Origin: Rickettsiales bacterium
GTDB lineage: Bacteria; Pseudomonadota; Alphaproteobacteria; Rickettsiales; UBA3002
Reading direction: 5' to 3'
Assembly: GCA_027489915.1 (NCBI GenBank)
Contig: JAIXZB010000158.1
Coordinates: 1-5,146 of the forward strand
DNA: 5,146 nucleotides
Shown here: positions 1 through 5,146 of the stretch, piece by piece
How the letters are laid out: every line of letters starts with the position of its first letter
Numbering within the stretch: position 1 is the stretch's first letter
Made by a program: the position numbers and the translations under genes
Notes under the pieces: generated by a model
Seen by the model: only the letters and a program-made list of their open reading frames with translations
What the model was told of the DNA's origin: nothing
Database searches by the model: none

Positions 1-543
1 CATGTAAATTTCGCCGCGGACTTCCAAAATTTTTGGTGCGTTAGAAATAGAATGCGGAATGTCAGAAATCGTTTTCACGTTCGCGGTGATATCTTCGCCC
101 ACCTCACCATCGCCACGTGTCGCCGCGTAAACAAGCCGCCCTTTTTCATACCGCGCCGAAAAGGAAAGCCCGTCAATTTTTGGCTCAACCACAAACGCAA
201 CCACATCCGTCTCTATAAGCCCGAGGAATCGCTTCACCCGTTCGATAAATTCTTCGACATCATTGCTGGAAAATACGTTACCAAGCGATAGCATTGGCAG
301 CGAATGGCGCACCTTACCAAACCCATCAACCGCACTCGCCCCTACACGCTGGCTAGGGCTATCCGCCGTCACAAGCACAGGGTGTGCTGCCTCAAGCGCA
401 AGCAGTTGCACCCGCAGCGTATCATATGCCGCATCGCTAATAGTGGGTGCATCTTTCTGATAATACCGCGCATCATGGCCGCGAATCTCATCGCATAATT
501 GCGCATGCATGCGCACAATATCTTCTGGAATATTCTGCGTCAT
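1..543 (-). CDS. ligA: NAD-dependent DNA ligase LigA, N-terminal part (cut by window edge)
   Basis: LigA seals nicks in duplex DNA during replication and repair, using NAD+ to adenylate an active-site lysine. My minus-strand translation stays open for 181 codons from the ATG at 543 to the window edge, about a quarter of a normal LigA of roughly 670-700 residues. It shows the Ia-domain region with a tyrosine pair at residues 27-28, SPSQRVG at 62-68, SLGN at 86-89, the adenylation motif EPKIDG at 120-125 (catalytic Lys122), TRGDG at 142-146, and the nucleotidyltransferase motif EVRGE at 174-178. The later OB-fold, zinc finger, HhH and BRCT domains lie outside the window. The ATG is one base past the recN stop (TGA-G-ATG), and no strong Shine-Dalgarno is visible, so translation probably depends on recN. 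Identity is secure from the motifs and the recN-ligA order. Confidence 0.97.
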   Translation of the reverse strand, partial: MTQNIPEDIVRMHAQLCDEIRGHDARYYQKDAPTISDAAYDTLRVQLLALEAAHPVLVTADSPSQRVGASAVDGFGKVRHSLPMLSLGNVFSSNDVEEFIERVKRFLGLIETDVVAFVVEPKIDGLSFSARYEKGRLVYAATRGDGEVGEDITANVKTISDIPHSISNAPKILEVRGEIYM

Positions 544-544
544 C

Positions 545-2209
545 TCACGCACTGGCCCGCATTAACTGCCGCGCCGCATCACGCGCCGCATCCGTCACGG
601 TCGAGCCCGAAAGCATCCGCGCCACTTCATCCTGACGCTCTCCATCACTCAGCACACGAATGCTTGTGAATGTCTGTCCTTTTTCCACCTGCTTGGTAAT
701 CAGCAAATGCCGATCTCCCTGCGCAGCCACCTGCGGTGCGTGGGTCACAACCAGCACCTGCCCACCTGCGGATAAATGCTTAAGCCGCACACCAATCGCT
801 TCCGCAACCGCACCGCCCGTGCCCGTATCAATCTCATCAAACACATACACCGAAGGTGTATCCTTCGCACTCAGCACCACTTTCAGCGCCAGCATCATAC
901 GCGATAATTCCCCGCCCGATGCAATCTCTGCCAAAGGCGCAAGTGGCGATCCCGGGTTAGTACTCGCCATCAACTGCACCCGCGCGCAGCCCGCATCATT
1001 CCATTGCGATTCAGGCAGCGCCTCCTGTGCGTAGAGCACCTGCGCCTTATCCATTTTCAGTGGCTTCAGTTCTTTTGCAATCGCCGTCACAAAACGCTTC
1101 AGCGCCTTCTCACGCAGCGCCTCCACCACATCAGATGCTTTCACATACTCCGCCCGTGTAACCGTAATGGCCTTCGCTGCATCACTAGCGCGCAGCTCCA
1201 GCGTATCAAGCTCTGCTAATTTCATCCGCGCTTGCGTCAGTGCCTCGTGCAACCCATCCACCGTAATGCGATACTTGCGCGCGACATCACGTAGCGCGAA
1301 TAAGCGCTCCTCCGCGCGGTCAAGCGCCTGTGCATCGGGCCTATTCTCCAGCCAGCGCTCAAGCTGCGCCACCGCTTCGGATACATCACCCCACGCGCGC
1401 TCCAGCGCCTCGTGCAATGCGTTTCGCCCCTCCAGCGATTCAGGAATGGAACGCGCCACCAGTTTTTGTGCCGCTAAAATCTGCTGCAATACATCCGAGG
1501 GCTTTTGCAACATCGCAAGCGTTTCCACCAGCGCCGATTGCGCTTTAGCCTGCTGCTGCATCACCGTGCGCGCAGAACTTAATTCCGACTCTTCACCGGC
1601 CACAGGCGCAAGCGCCCCAATCTCTTCGACCATATGCTGTAAAAACGCGCGCTCACGTTCTGTCTGGTGCGCGCGCTCCATCAGCGCATCATAGGCATCC
1701 CGCGCTGCTTTCCACTGCACATACGCGCTGCGGCATTCCTCGCGCGCATCTTCCGCGCCAGCAAAACGGTCAATCGCATCACGCTGATGCTGCGTATCAC
1801 GCAACGTGCGCTGATCATGCTGGCTGTGCTGCTCCACAAGCAGCGCGGCCAACTGCTTAAGCGCCGCCACACTCACCGAAACATCATTCACAAATGCGCG
1901 CGATTTACCGCTAGATTCCACCACACGCCGAATAATCAGCATATCTTCAGGCTCAATGCCAATCTCCAGCAAAAACGCCGTCACATCGGGCCGCACATCC
2001 ACAATAAATTCGGCGGCCACACTCGCCTGTTTTGCACCCGCCCGCACCAGAGATGCATCGCTGCGCTCACCCAGCACCAGCCCCAGCGCATCCAGCAGAA
2101 TCGATTTTCCCGCACCCGTTTCACCGGTGAGCACATTGAGGCCCGAAGCAAACGCAATATCCGCTTCCTCCACCAACACAATATTCCGAATGAGCAACCG
2201 TTTCAGCAT
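545..2209 (-). CDS. recN: DNA repair protein RecN (SMC-like ATPase)
   Basis: RecN is a cytoplasmic SMC-family ATPase that acts early in recombinational repair of double-strand breaks, helping to hold or bridge DNA ends for RecA. The 554-residue product matches the family's usual length (about 550). Visible parts in order: an N-terminal ATPase half opening MLKRLLIRNIVL with Walker A GETGAGKS at residues 29-36; a long charged, Ala/Glu/Arg-rich central stretch (about 150-370) fitting the antiparallel coiled coil; the ABC signature SGGELSR at 431-437; Walker B VYVFDEID at 454-461 with Asp458 and Glu459; and the switch histidine His490 in VVTHAPQVA. All ATPase residues are present, so the gene looks intact. 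The start fits the conserved N-terminus, but the upstream bases TCTTTTGGC give only a poor ribosome binding site. It lies 181 bp downstream of bamD and is almost contiguous with ligA. SOS control is common for recN, but I see no full alphaproteobacterial LexA box here. Confidence 0.98.
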   Translation of the reverse strand: MLKRLLIRNIVLVEEADIAFASGLNVLTGETGAGKSILLDALGLVLGERSDASLVRAGAKQASVAAEFIVDVRPDVTAFLLEIGIEPEDMLIIRRVVESSGKSRAFVNDVSVSVAALKQLAALLVEQHSQHDQRTLRDTQHQRDAIDRFAGAEDAREECRSAYVQWKAARDAYDALMERAHQTERERAFLQHMVEEIGALAPVAGEESELSSARTVMQQQAKAQSALVETLAMLQKPSDVLQQILAAQKLVARSIPESLEGRNALHEALERAWGDVSEAVAQLERWLENRPDAQALDRAEERLFALRDVARKYRITVDGLHEALTQARMKLAELDTLELRASDAAKAITVTRAEYVKASDVVEALREKALKRFVTAIAKELKPLKMDKAQVLYAQEALPESQWNDAGCARVQLMASTNPGSPLAPLAEIASGGELSRMMLALKVVLSAKDTPSVYVFDEIDTGTGGAVAEAIGVRLKHLSAGGQVLVVTHAPQVAAQGDRHLLITKQVEKGQTFTSIRVLSDGERQDEVARMLSGSTVTDAARDAARQLMRASA

Positions 2210-2284
2210 GCCAAAAGACTAACGAAGAACCGCACAAATGCAAGAAAATGCGACACCATATCCAGCAAATGATAGGCTTCAAAA

Positions 2285-2311
2285 TGCTGTGGATGCTAGG
2301 AGTGCTGTGGA
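2285..2311. repeat. Three contiguous 9-bp units
   Basis: The plus strand reads TGCTGTGGA, TGCTAGGAG, TGCTGTGGA with no gap. The outer two units are identical and the middle one shares the leading TGCT and differs at three of the remaining five positions. The third unit runs into the 5' arm of the long hairpin, so the tandem may be part of the same element. Confidence 0.5.
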
Positions 2312-2358
2312 AGAGAAGCGCAGCGTACATAAGTACGTGAGCATCGCAGTCCAAAGCA
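2303..2358. repeat. Long imperfect hairpin, probable dispersed intergenic repeat
   Basis: Hand folding gives about 20 base pairs closing an ATAA loop at 2329-2332. The apical stem is CGTAC (2324-2328) with GTACG (2333-2337). After a bulged G at 2323 come seven more pairs with single mismatches between 2313-2322 and 2338-2347. A small internal loop follows, then GGA (2309-2311) with TCC (2350-2352), and five of six positions pair between TGCTGT (2303-2308) and AAAGCA (2353-2358). Palindromic elements of this kind occur as REP-like families in many bacterial genomes. Membership of such a family is my inference, since only one copy is in the window. An RNA structure or mRNA-stabilising role in the bamD-recN transcript is an alternative. 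Confidence 0.55.
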
Positions 2359-2364
2359 ACGACG

Positions 2365-2376
2365 CCGCAGACGCGG
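2365..2376. other. Small GC hairpin just downstream of the bamD stop
   Basis: CCGC (2365-2368) pairs with GCGG (2373-2376) around the loop AGAC. GACG (2361-2364) can also pair with CGTC (2385-2388) if the bases between are bulged. On the bamD strand the stem begins about 14 bases after the stop codon. The stem is short and no T-run follows, so a terminator role is weak; transcript-end protection or part of the neighbouring repeat is as likely. Confidence 0.3.
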
Positions 2377-2390
2377 TATTTTCACGTCTA

Positions 2391-3206
2391 TCACAACCAT
2401 TTATCCCAGCGGCTCTTCTTCTCCTCAGGAGATAAATTGCCCTTAATCATCTCGTAGGAATACTGGTACCAGTCAGATCCTGGGTAATTATACCCAAGCA
2501 CCGCTGCATATTTCTTCGCTTCTTTCACCACACCAAGGCGCAAATAACACTCCACCAAACGGTGCAGCGCCTCGGGAATATGCGACGTAGTCTGATAATC
2601 CTCAACCACCTTACGGAAGCGGTTAATGGCCGCCACATACTCTTTCTGTTTCAAATAATAACGGCCAATTTCCATTTCCTTACCTGCCAAATGGTCATAG
2701 GTAAGGTCAATCTTCAACTTCGCATCTTGCGCATATTCCGAATCGGGAAATCGCTTGATAACATCGTTCAAAGCAGCACGCGCCTTATCCGTCATATCCT
2801 GATCGCGACCCACATCGGTGATCTGAATGTAATACGAAAGCGCTTTCAAATAATATGCATACGCCGAACTTTTATGCGTTGGATGCAACCGGTTAAACCT
2901 ATCTAAAATCTGCACCGCATCATCATACTGCGCTGCACGAAATGCGCTGTAAGCAGCCATAATCTCGGCCCTCGGCGCCCATTCGGAATAAGGATGCTGG
3001 CGCTCCACCTCTTCAAAAAGCGGCATCGCATTTTTATATTTCTTTTGTGCAAACGCATCACGCCCTAAATTATAAAGCTCTTCAGGCGATTCATTTTTAA
3101 CCGTCAGCTCATCCTCAGGCGATTCACCATCCCCACATGCAACCAGCGCCAGCAATGAAACACTGGCAACAAGCGCACGCGATACTCTGGGCAAATTCAT
3201 CTTCAT
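2391..3206 (-). CDS. bamD: Outer membrane assembly lipoprotein BamD (ComL/YfiO family)
   Basis: BamD is the essential lipoprotein partner of BamA in the BAM complex, which folds beta-barrel proteins into the outer membrane; it sits on the periplasmic face of that membrane. From the ATG at 3206 the product has 271 residues, slightly longer than the roughly 245 of E. coli. It starts with a basic n-region and a hydrophobic core (residues 10-22), then the lipobox LVAC with lipidated Cys24. Position +2 is Gly, not Asp, as expected for outer-membrane sorting. Residues about 40-250 form successive TPR helix pairs, for example SPEELYNLGRDAFAQKKY (40-57), EWAPRAEIMAAYSAFRAAQYDDA (75-97, abbreviated by position), KARAALNDVIKRFPDSEYA (141-159) and the segment 181-204. 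The protein ends in the tryptophan-containing basic tail SRWDKWL. A longer reading from 3260 would put 18 residues before the signal peptide and is rejected. The second ATG at 3200 is a possible alternative start. Confidence 0.95.
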   Translation of the reverse strand: MKMNLPRVSRALVASVSLLALVACGDGESPEDELTVKNESPEELYNLGRDAFAQKKYKNAMPLFEEVERQHPYSEWAPRAEIMAAYSAFRAAQYDDAVQILDRFNRLHPTHKSSAYAYYLKALSYYIQITDVGRDQDMTDKARAALNDVIKRFPDSEYAQDAKLKIDLTYDHLAGKEMEIGRYYLKQKEYVAAINRFRKVVEDYQTTSHIPEALHRLVECYLRLGVVKEAKKYAAVLGYNYPGSDWYQYSYEMIKGNLSPEEKKSRWDKWL

Positions 3207-3210
3207 AAAA

Positions 3211-3215
3211 CTCCT
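3211..3215 (-). promoter_or_regulatory. Ribosome binding site of bamD
   Basis: On the minus strand AGGAG lies four bases before the ATG at 3206 and ten bases before the in-frame ATG at 3200. One spacing is short and the other long, so the site supports this start region but does not decide between the two. Either choice leaves the lipoprotein signal intact. It also rules out the far-upstream ATG at 3260. Confidence 0.75.
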
Positions 3216-3277
3216 ATAGCATCGCCAAACGCGCATGGCTAGTGCGAGTATAGGTAGCATAGCAACTTGCGTTCATC

Positions 3278-3306
3278 ATGATAAATCGTTAACAGTTTCA
3301 CTGCAA
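3278..3306 (-). promoter_or_regulatory. Possible sigma70-type promoter for bamD
   Basis: On the minus strand TTGCAG (3306-3301) and TATCAT (3283-3278) are separated by 17 bases. The -10 matches the consensus TATAAT at five of six positions and the -35 matches TTGACA at three. Transcription would start near 3271, leaving a leader of about 65 bases before bamD. A promoter is expected here because the divergent plus-strand genes cut bamD off from lpxC. The -35 lies next to the GNAT ribosome binding site, so the divergent promoters would overlap. This is a pattern match only. Confidence 0.3.
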
Positions 3307-3307
3307 C

Positions 3308-3311
3308 GAGG
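3308..3311 (+). promoter_or_regulatory. Ribosome binding site of the GNAT gene
   Basis: GAGG sits five bases before the ATG at 3317, a good spacing. It supports 3317 as the start of the acetyltransferase gene over any internal ATG. Confidence 0.65.
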
Positions 3312-3316
3312 CTATC

Positions 3317-3742
3317 ATGACCATACGTCTACGCGAATTAAAAACCGAAGAACTAAGCTGTATCTACCCCCTGATACGCGAGCTGAACCCATCCATGAAA
3401 CGCGCGCGCTTTGGCGAGCTTCTCAGCGAAATGATTCCTAAAGCCTATCGCTGCGTGGGGGCATTCGATGGTGACGCACTCATCGGCATCAGCGGCTTCA
3501 CCATAAGCCACCGCTTCTGGTGCGGCAAACAATGCGACATTGATAATTTTATTGTCACCGCCTCCTACCGTGGCAAAGGAATCGGCGAGCGTATCCTGCA
3601 TTGGATAGAACGTGTCGCCGAAAAAGAAAAATGCGACATCATAGTGCTGGATGCCTACGCACATAACACCGCCTCCCATAAATTCTACCACCGCGAAGGC
3701 TACATCATCCGCGGCTATCACTTTACGAAAGACCTCACGTGA
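3317..3742 (+). CDS. GNAT-family N-acetyltransferase, substrate unknown
   Basis: GNAT enzymes transfer an acetyl group from acetyl-CoA to an amine of a small molecule, peptide or protein. The 141-residue cytoplasmic protein is a single complete domain of usual length. It shows the beta-strand IDNFIVTASY (75-84) leading into the acetyl-CoA pyrophosphate loop RGKGIG (85-90), which fits the R/Q-x-x-G-x-G/A motif A. The following helix is ERILHWIERVAEKEKC (91-106). Motif B follows, with LDAYAHNTASHKFYHREGY (111-129), where Asn117 and Tyr124 are at the positions usual for cofactor contact and the general acid. The N-terminal acceptor region (1-70) has no feature that names a substrate. The stop codon TGA shares its A with the ATG of the downstream membrane protein gene, so the two are very likely one operon. 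The gene is divergent from bamD. It could be RimI-like, a detoxifying enzyme or a small-molecule acetylase; I cannot choose. Confidence 0.9.
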   Translation: MTIRLRELKTEELSCIYPLIRELNPSMKRARFGELLSEMIPKAYRCVGAFDGDALIGISGFTISHRFWCGKQCDIDNFIVTASYRGKGIGERILHWIERVAEKEKCDIIVLDAYAHNTASHKFYHREGYIIRGYHFTKDLT

Positions 3743-5019
3743 TGCACACATCTCCCACACTTCCAAAATCCGAAACACACATGGGTCTTAACCTGTTTGG
3801 CATGCTATGCGGACTTATCATGCTGCATATCGTCACGCGCGAAATCGGCAATATCGACATCATTCACCGCGTCATTTATGTGGGCTTAGCCACCATCATC
3901 CCCATCGTCATCGGTGATGTCTTACTACGCACACGCAACCATCCTGCGTCAGGTATTGGCCCCAAATCACGCCCCCTATCCATAAAACGTGTCGCCACGC
4001 GCTACCTCGGGCTCATAGCAACACTGAGTGCTATTGCATTTTTCTATTGGCTGTTCCCTGTCTATAAAATGAATTTCTATACCCCATTCTGGACCGTACT
4101 AAGCTGGCTGGTACCCGCAATGCTAATCGGCGCACCTTTCTATTTCGCATGGTGCGACACCAGAACCATAAGCGAAGATGACACCTACCTGCAGCTTGGC
4201 CGCTTGTGCCTCTTGCAAAAAAACTACTCCGGCCGCGCTATAGCTATTCATTTTCGCAACTGGCTGGTAAAAGCATTTTTCACCCCCCTGATGTTCATCT
4301 TTATGATGCAAAATGTCGGCGAATTCAGCGCATTTTACACCATTGATATAAGCCAGCCATCACAGCTTTACGCAGCCTTAAATAACTTTATCTACACCAT
4401 CGATTTACTATTCGCCTGCGTGGGCTACATCATGACACTGCGCATACTAAACTCCCAGATTCGCTCAAGCGAACCAACCGTTGGCGGTTGGGTATGTGCG
4501 CTGGCCTGCTATTCGCCTTTTTGGACAGGCCTCATTTACCAGCAATATTTCCCCTACAATACCAATAGCAATTTCGAAACAGTGCTGGCGGACAGCCCCT
4601 ATCTACTCATCGCTTGTGCCGCATCCATTCTCATTCTAACTGCCATATATAGCTTTGCTACCGTCGCAATGGGCTACCGCTTCTCAAACCTCACCTACCG
4701 AGGATTAGTCACCTGCGGGCCCTACCGCTATTGCAAACATCCCGCATATGTCGCCAAAAACATCAGCTGGTGGCTTGTAGCACTACCGTTCATATCGCAG
4801 CAAGGACCCGAAGCGGCGCTGCGCAATTCGCTTCTGCTTGTTGGAATAAACATTATCTATTTCATGCGCGCCCGCACCGAAGAACGCCATCTCTCTAACT
4901 ATCCCGAATACGTGGCATATGCCGAAGCTATGAACACCCACAGCATTTTCGCCCCGCTCGCACGGCGCATCCCCTACCTTCAATACAAAAAACCAGTGAA
5001 TCCACCGCGCGTAGACTAA
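3742..5019 (+). CDS. Polytopic membrane protein with C-terminal ICMT/PEMT-type methyltransferase signature
   Basis: The 425-residue product is strongly hydrophobic, with about nine or ten likely membrane segments: near residues 16-34, 44-62, 86-105, 116-137, 175-190, 213-235, 249-268, 285-310, 340-352 and 362-375. The C-terminal third carries GPYRYCKHPAY (326-336, with Arg329 and His333-Pro334), then a membrane segment, then RTEERHL (378-384) and SNYPEYVAY (385-393). This HP ... EE-x-x-L ... P-x-Y pattern is the SAM-binding signature of isoprenylcysteine carboxyl methyltransferase and phospholipid methyltransferase families. Those proteins are often about 150-250 residues, so the roughly 280 residues before the signature are an unrecognised extension. 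Bacterial members methylate varied lipids or small molecules; the substrate here is unknown. The ATG at 3742 overlaps the GNAT stop (TGATG), suggesting translational coupling. A GTG at 3739 and an ATG at 3781 are possible but less favoured starts. The gene ends 25 bp from the convergent lpxC tail. Confidence 0.8.
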   Translation: MHTSPTLPKSETHMGLNLFGMLCGLIMLHIVTREIGNIDIIHRVIYVGLATIIPIVIGDVLLRTRNHPASGIGPKSRPLSIKRVATRYLGLIATLSAIAFFYWLFPVYKMNFYTPFWTVLSWLVPAMLIGAPFYFAWCDTRTISEDDTYLQLGRLCLLQKNYSGRAIAIHFRNWLVKAFFTPLMFIFMMQNVGEFSAFYTIDISQPSQLYAALNNFIYTIDLLFACVGYIMTLRILNSQIRSSEPTVGGWVCALACYSPFWTGLIYQQYFPYNTNSNFETVLADSPYLLIACAASILILTAIYSFATVAMGYRFSNLTYRGLVTCGPYRYCKHPAYVAKNISWWLVALPFISQQGPEAALRNSLLLVGINIIYFMRARTEERHLSNYPEYVAYAEAMNTHSIFAPLARRIPYLQYKKPVNPPRVD

Positions 5020-5044
5020 ATCTTCCTACGTACAGGGTACAATC

Positions 5045-5146
5045 CTAAGCGTTCGCAAAAGCAGCAGAATCTGCATGCCCCACATGCGGCATATCAAAAT
5101 CCGCATCACCCACGATACGATAATTCGATGCATCCGCAAACAACGC
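5045..5146 (-). CDS. lpxC: C-terminal end of probable UDP-3-O-acyl-N-acetylglucosamine deacetylase LpxC (cut by window edge)
   Basis: Reading the minus strand from the window edge gives 33 codons and a TAG stop at 5047-5045. The peptide opens ALFADASNYRIV and ends SAAFANA. LpxC is the zinc deacetylase that commits the cell to lipid A synthesis. Its family commonly ends with a helix of the type 'ALxA...xxV' followed by a short polar/aliphatic tail, as in E. coli LpxC, and this fragment has that layout. The second argument is position: lpxC commonly precedes bamD, recN and ligA in alphaproteobacteria, on this same strand. The catalytic motifs lie outside the window, so the call rests on a short tail plus synteny. 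The gene is convergent with the methyltransferase-like gene and no intrinsic terminator is visible in the 25-bp gap. Confidence 0.65.
   Translation of the reverse strand, partial: ALFADASNYRIVGDADFDMPHVGHADSAAFANA

Larger units (their letters stand above)
2210..2390. other. bamD-recN intergenic region, non-coding, rich in repeats and hairpins
   Basis: This 181-bp gap separates two co-directional minus-strand genes that are often packed closer together. It contains three adjacent 9-bp units (2285-2311), a 56-nt imperfect hairpin (2303-2358), a small GC hairpin (2365-2376) and a separated inverted repeat ACGTGA/TCACGT (2335-2340 and 2382-2387). No protein with recognisable features is encoded. 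There is no GC stem followed by a T-run on the minus strand, so it is not a clear intrinsic terminator. It may carry the recN promoter, but I could not pick a convincing -35/-10 pair. The density of inverted structure suggests a mobile or dispersed intergenic repeat inserted just after the bamD stop codon. Confidence 0.6.

Noticed and set aside
1167..2272. Long plus-strand frames opposite recN
   Set aside because: They are antisense shadows of recN, rich in Ser/Ala/Arg and His, as expected from reading the complement of a GC-biased coding region.
2238..2435. Open plus-strand frame of 65 codons spanning the bamD-recN gap
   Set aside because: It runs through the repeat-like hairpins and into the antisense of the bamD 3' end, has no ribosome binding site and no recognisable protein feature.
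3247..3252. Alternative minus-strand -10 box TATACT for bamD
   Set aside because: It matches five of six consensus positions, but at 16-18 bp upstream the best -35 candidates are poor, and the TTGCTA nearby is only 7 bp away.
3207..3260. Upstream extension of bamD to an ATG at 3260
   Set aside because: It would place 18 residues before the lipoprotein signal peptide; the AGGAG site and signal sequence both favour 3206 (or 3200).
3267..3295. Plus-strand TTGCGT-17-TAACAG as a promoter of the GNAT gene
   Set aside because: Both boxes are weak and the transcript would start almost at the ribosome binding site; not distinguishable from chance.
3353..3778. Minus-strand open frame of 141 codons opposite the GNAT gene
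   Set aside because: It is antisense to a gene with clear GNAT motifs and its own ribosome binding site; the frame has no family features.
5020..5044. Terminator between the convergent methyltransferase-like gene and lpxC
   Set aside because: The gap contains only short GTAC repeats and TACGTA, with no GC stem and T-run on either strand.
1..5146. CRISPR array, tRNA, rRNA or insertion sequence
   Set aside because: No regularly spaced repeats, no cloverleaf-like segment and no transposase-like protein were seen on either strand.

Overview
The window looks like chromosomal DNA of an alphaproteobacterium. The evidence is the minus-strand gene order lpxC (tail) - bamD - recN - ligA (head). This is the cell-envelope/DNA-repair run that often follows the division cluster in that class. 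GC content is moderate by eye. I cannot name the genus.

Layout, left to right. Positions 1-543 (minus) hold the first 181 codons of NAD-dependent DNA ligase ligA, cut by the window edge. Positions 545-2209 (minus) hold a complete recN; its stop codon is one base from the ligA start, so the two are probably co-transcribed and translationally coupled. Positions 2210-2390 are a non-coding gap with a 56-nt imperfect hairpin, three adjacent 9-bp units and a small GC hairpin. This looks like a dispersed intergenic repeat rather than a plain terminator. Positions 2391-3206 (minus) hold bamD, a lipoprotein of the outer-membrane beta-barrel assembly machine. Positions 3207-3316 are a divergent control region. 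Positions 3317-3742 (plus) encode a small GNAT acetyltransferase, and 3742-5019 (plus) encode a polytopic membrane protein with an ICMT/PEMT-type methyltransferase signature at its C-terminus; the two genes overlap by one base. Positions 5045-5146 (minus) hold the last 33 codons of a gene read as lpxC, convergent with the methyltransferase gene.

The minus-strand genes are housekeeping: lipid A synthesis (lpxC), outer-membrane protein assembly (bamD), double-strand break repair (recN) and nick sealing (ligA). The plus-strand GNAT-methyltransferase pair sits inside this run, between lpxC and bamD, and is the accessory part of the window. Its substrates cannot be read from the sequence. I found no convincing evidence of a wholly new system. 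The best leads are the repeat-like bamD-recN gap and the two-gene cassette with its unusually long ICMT-like protein.
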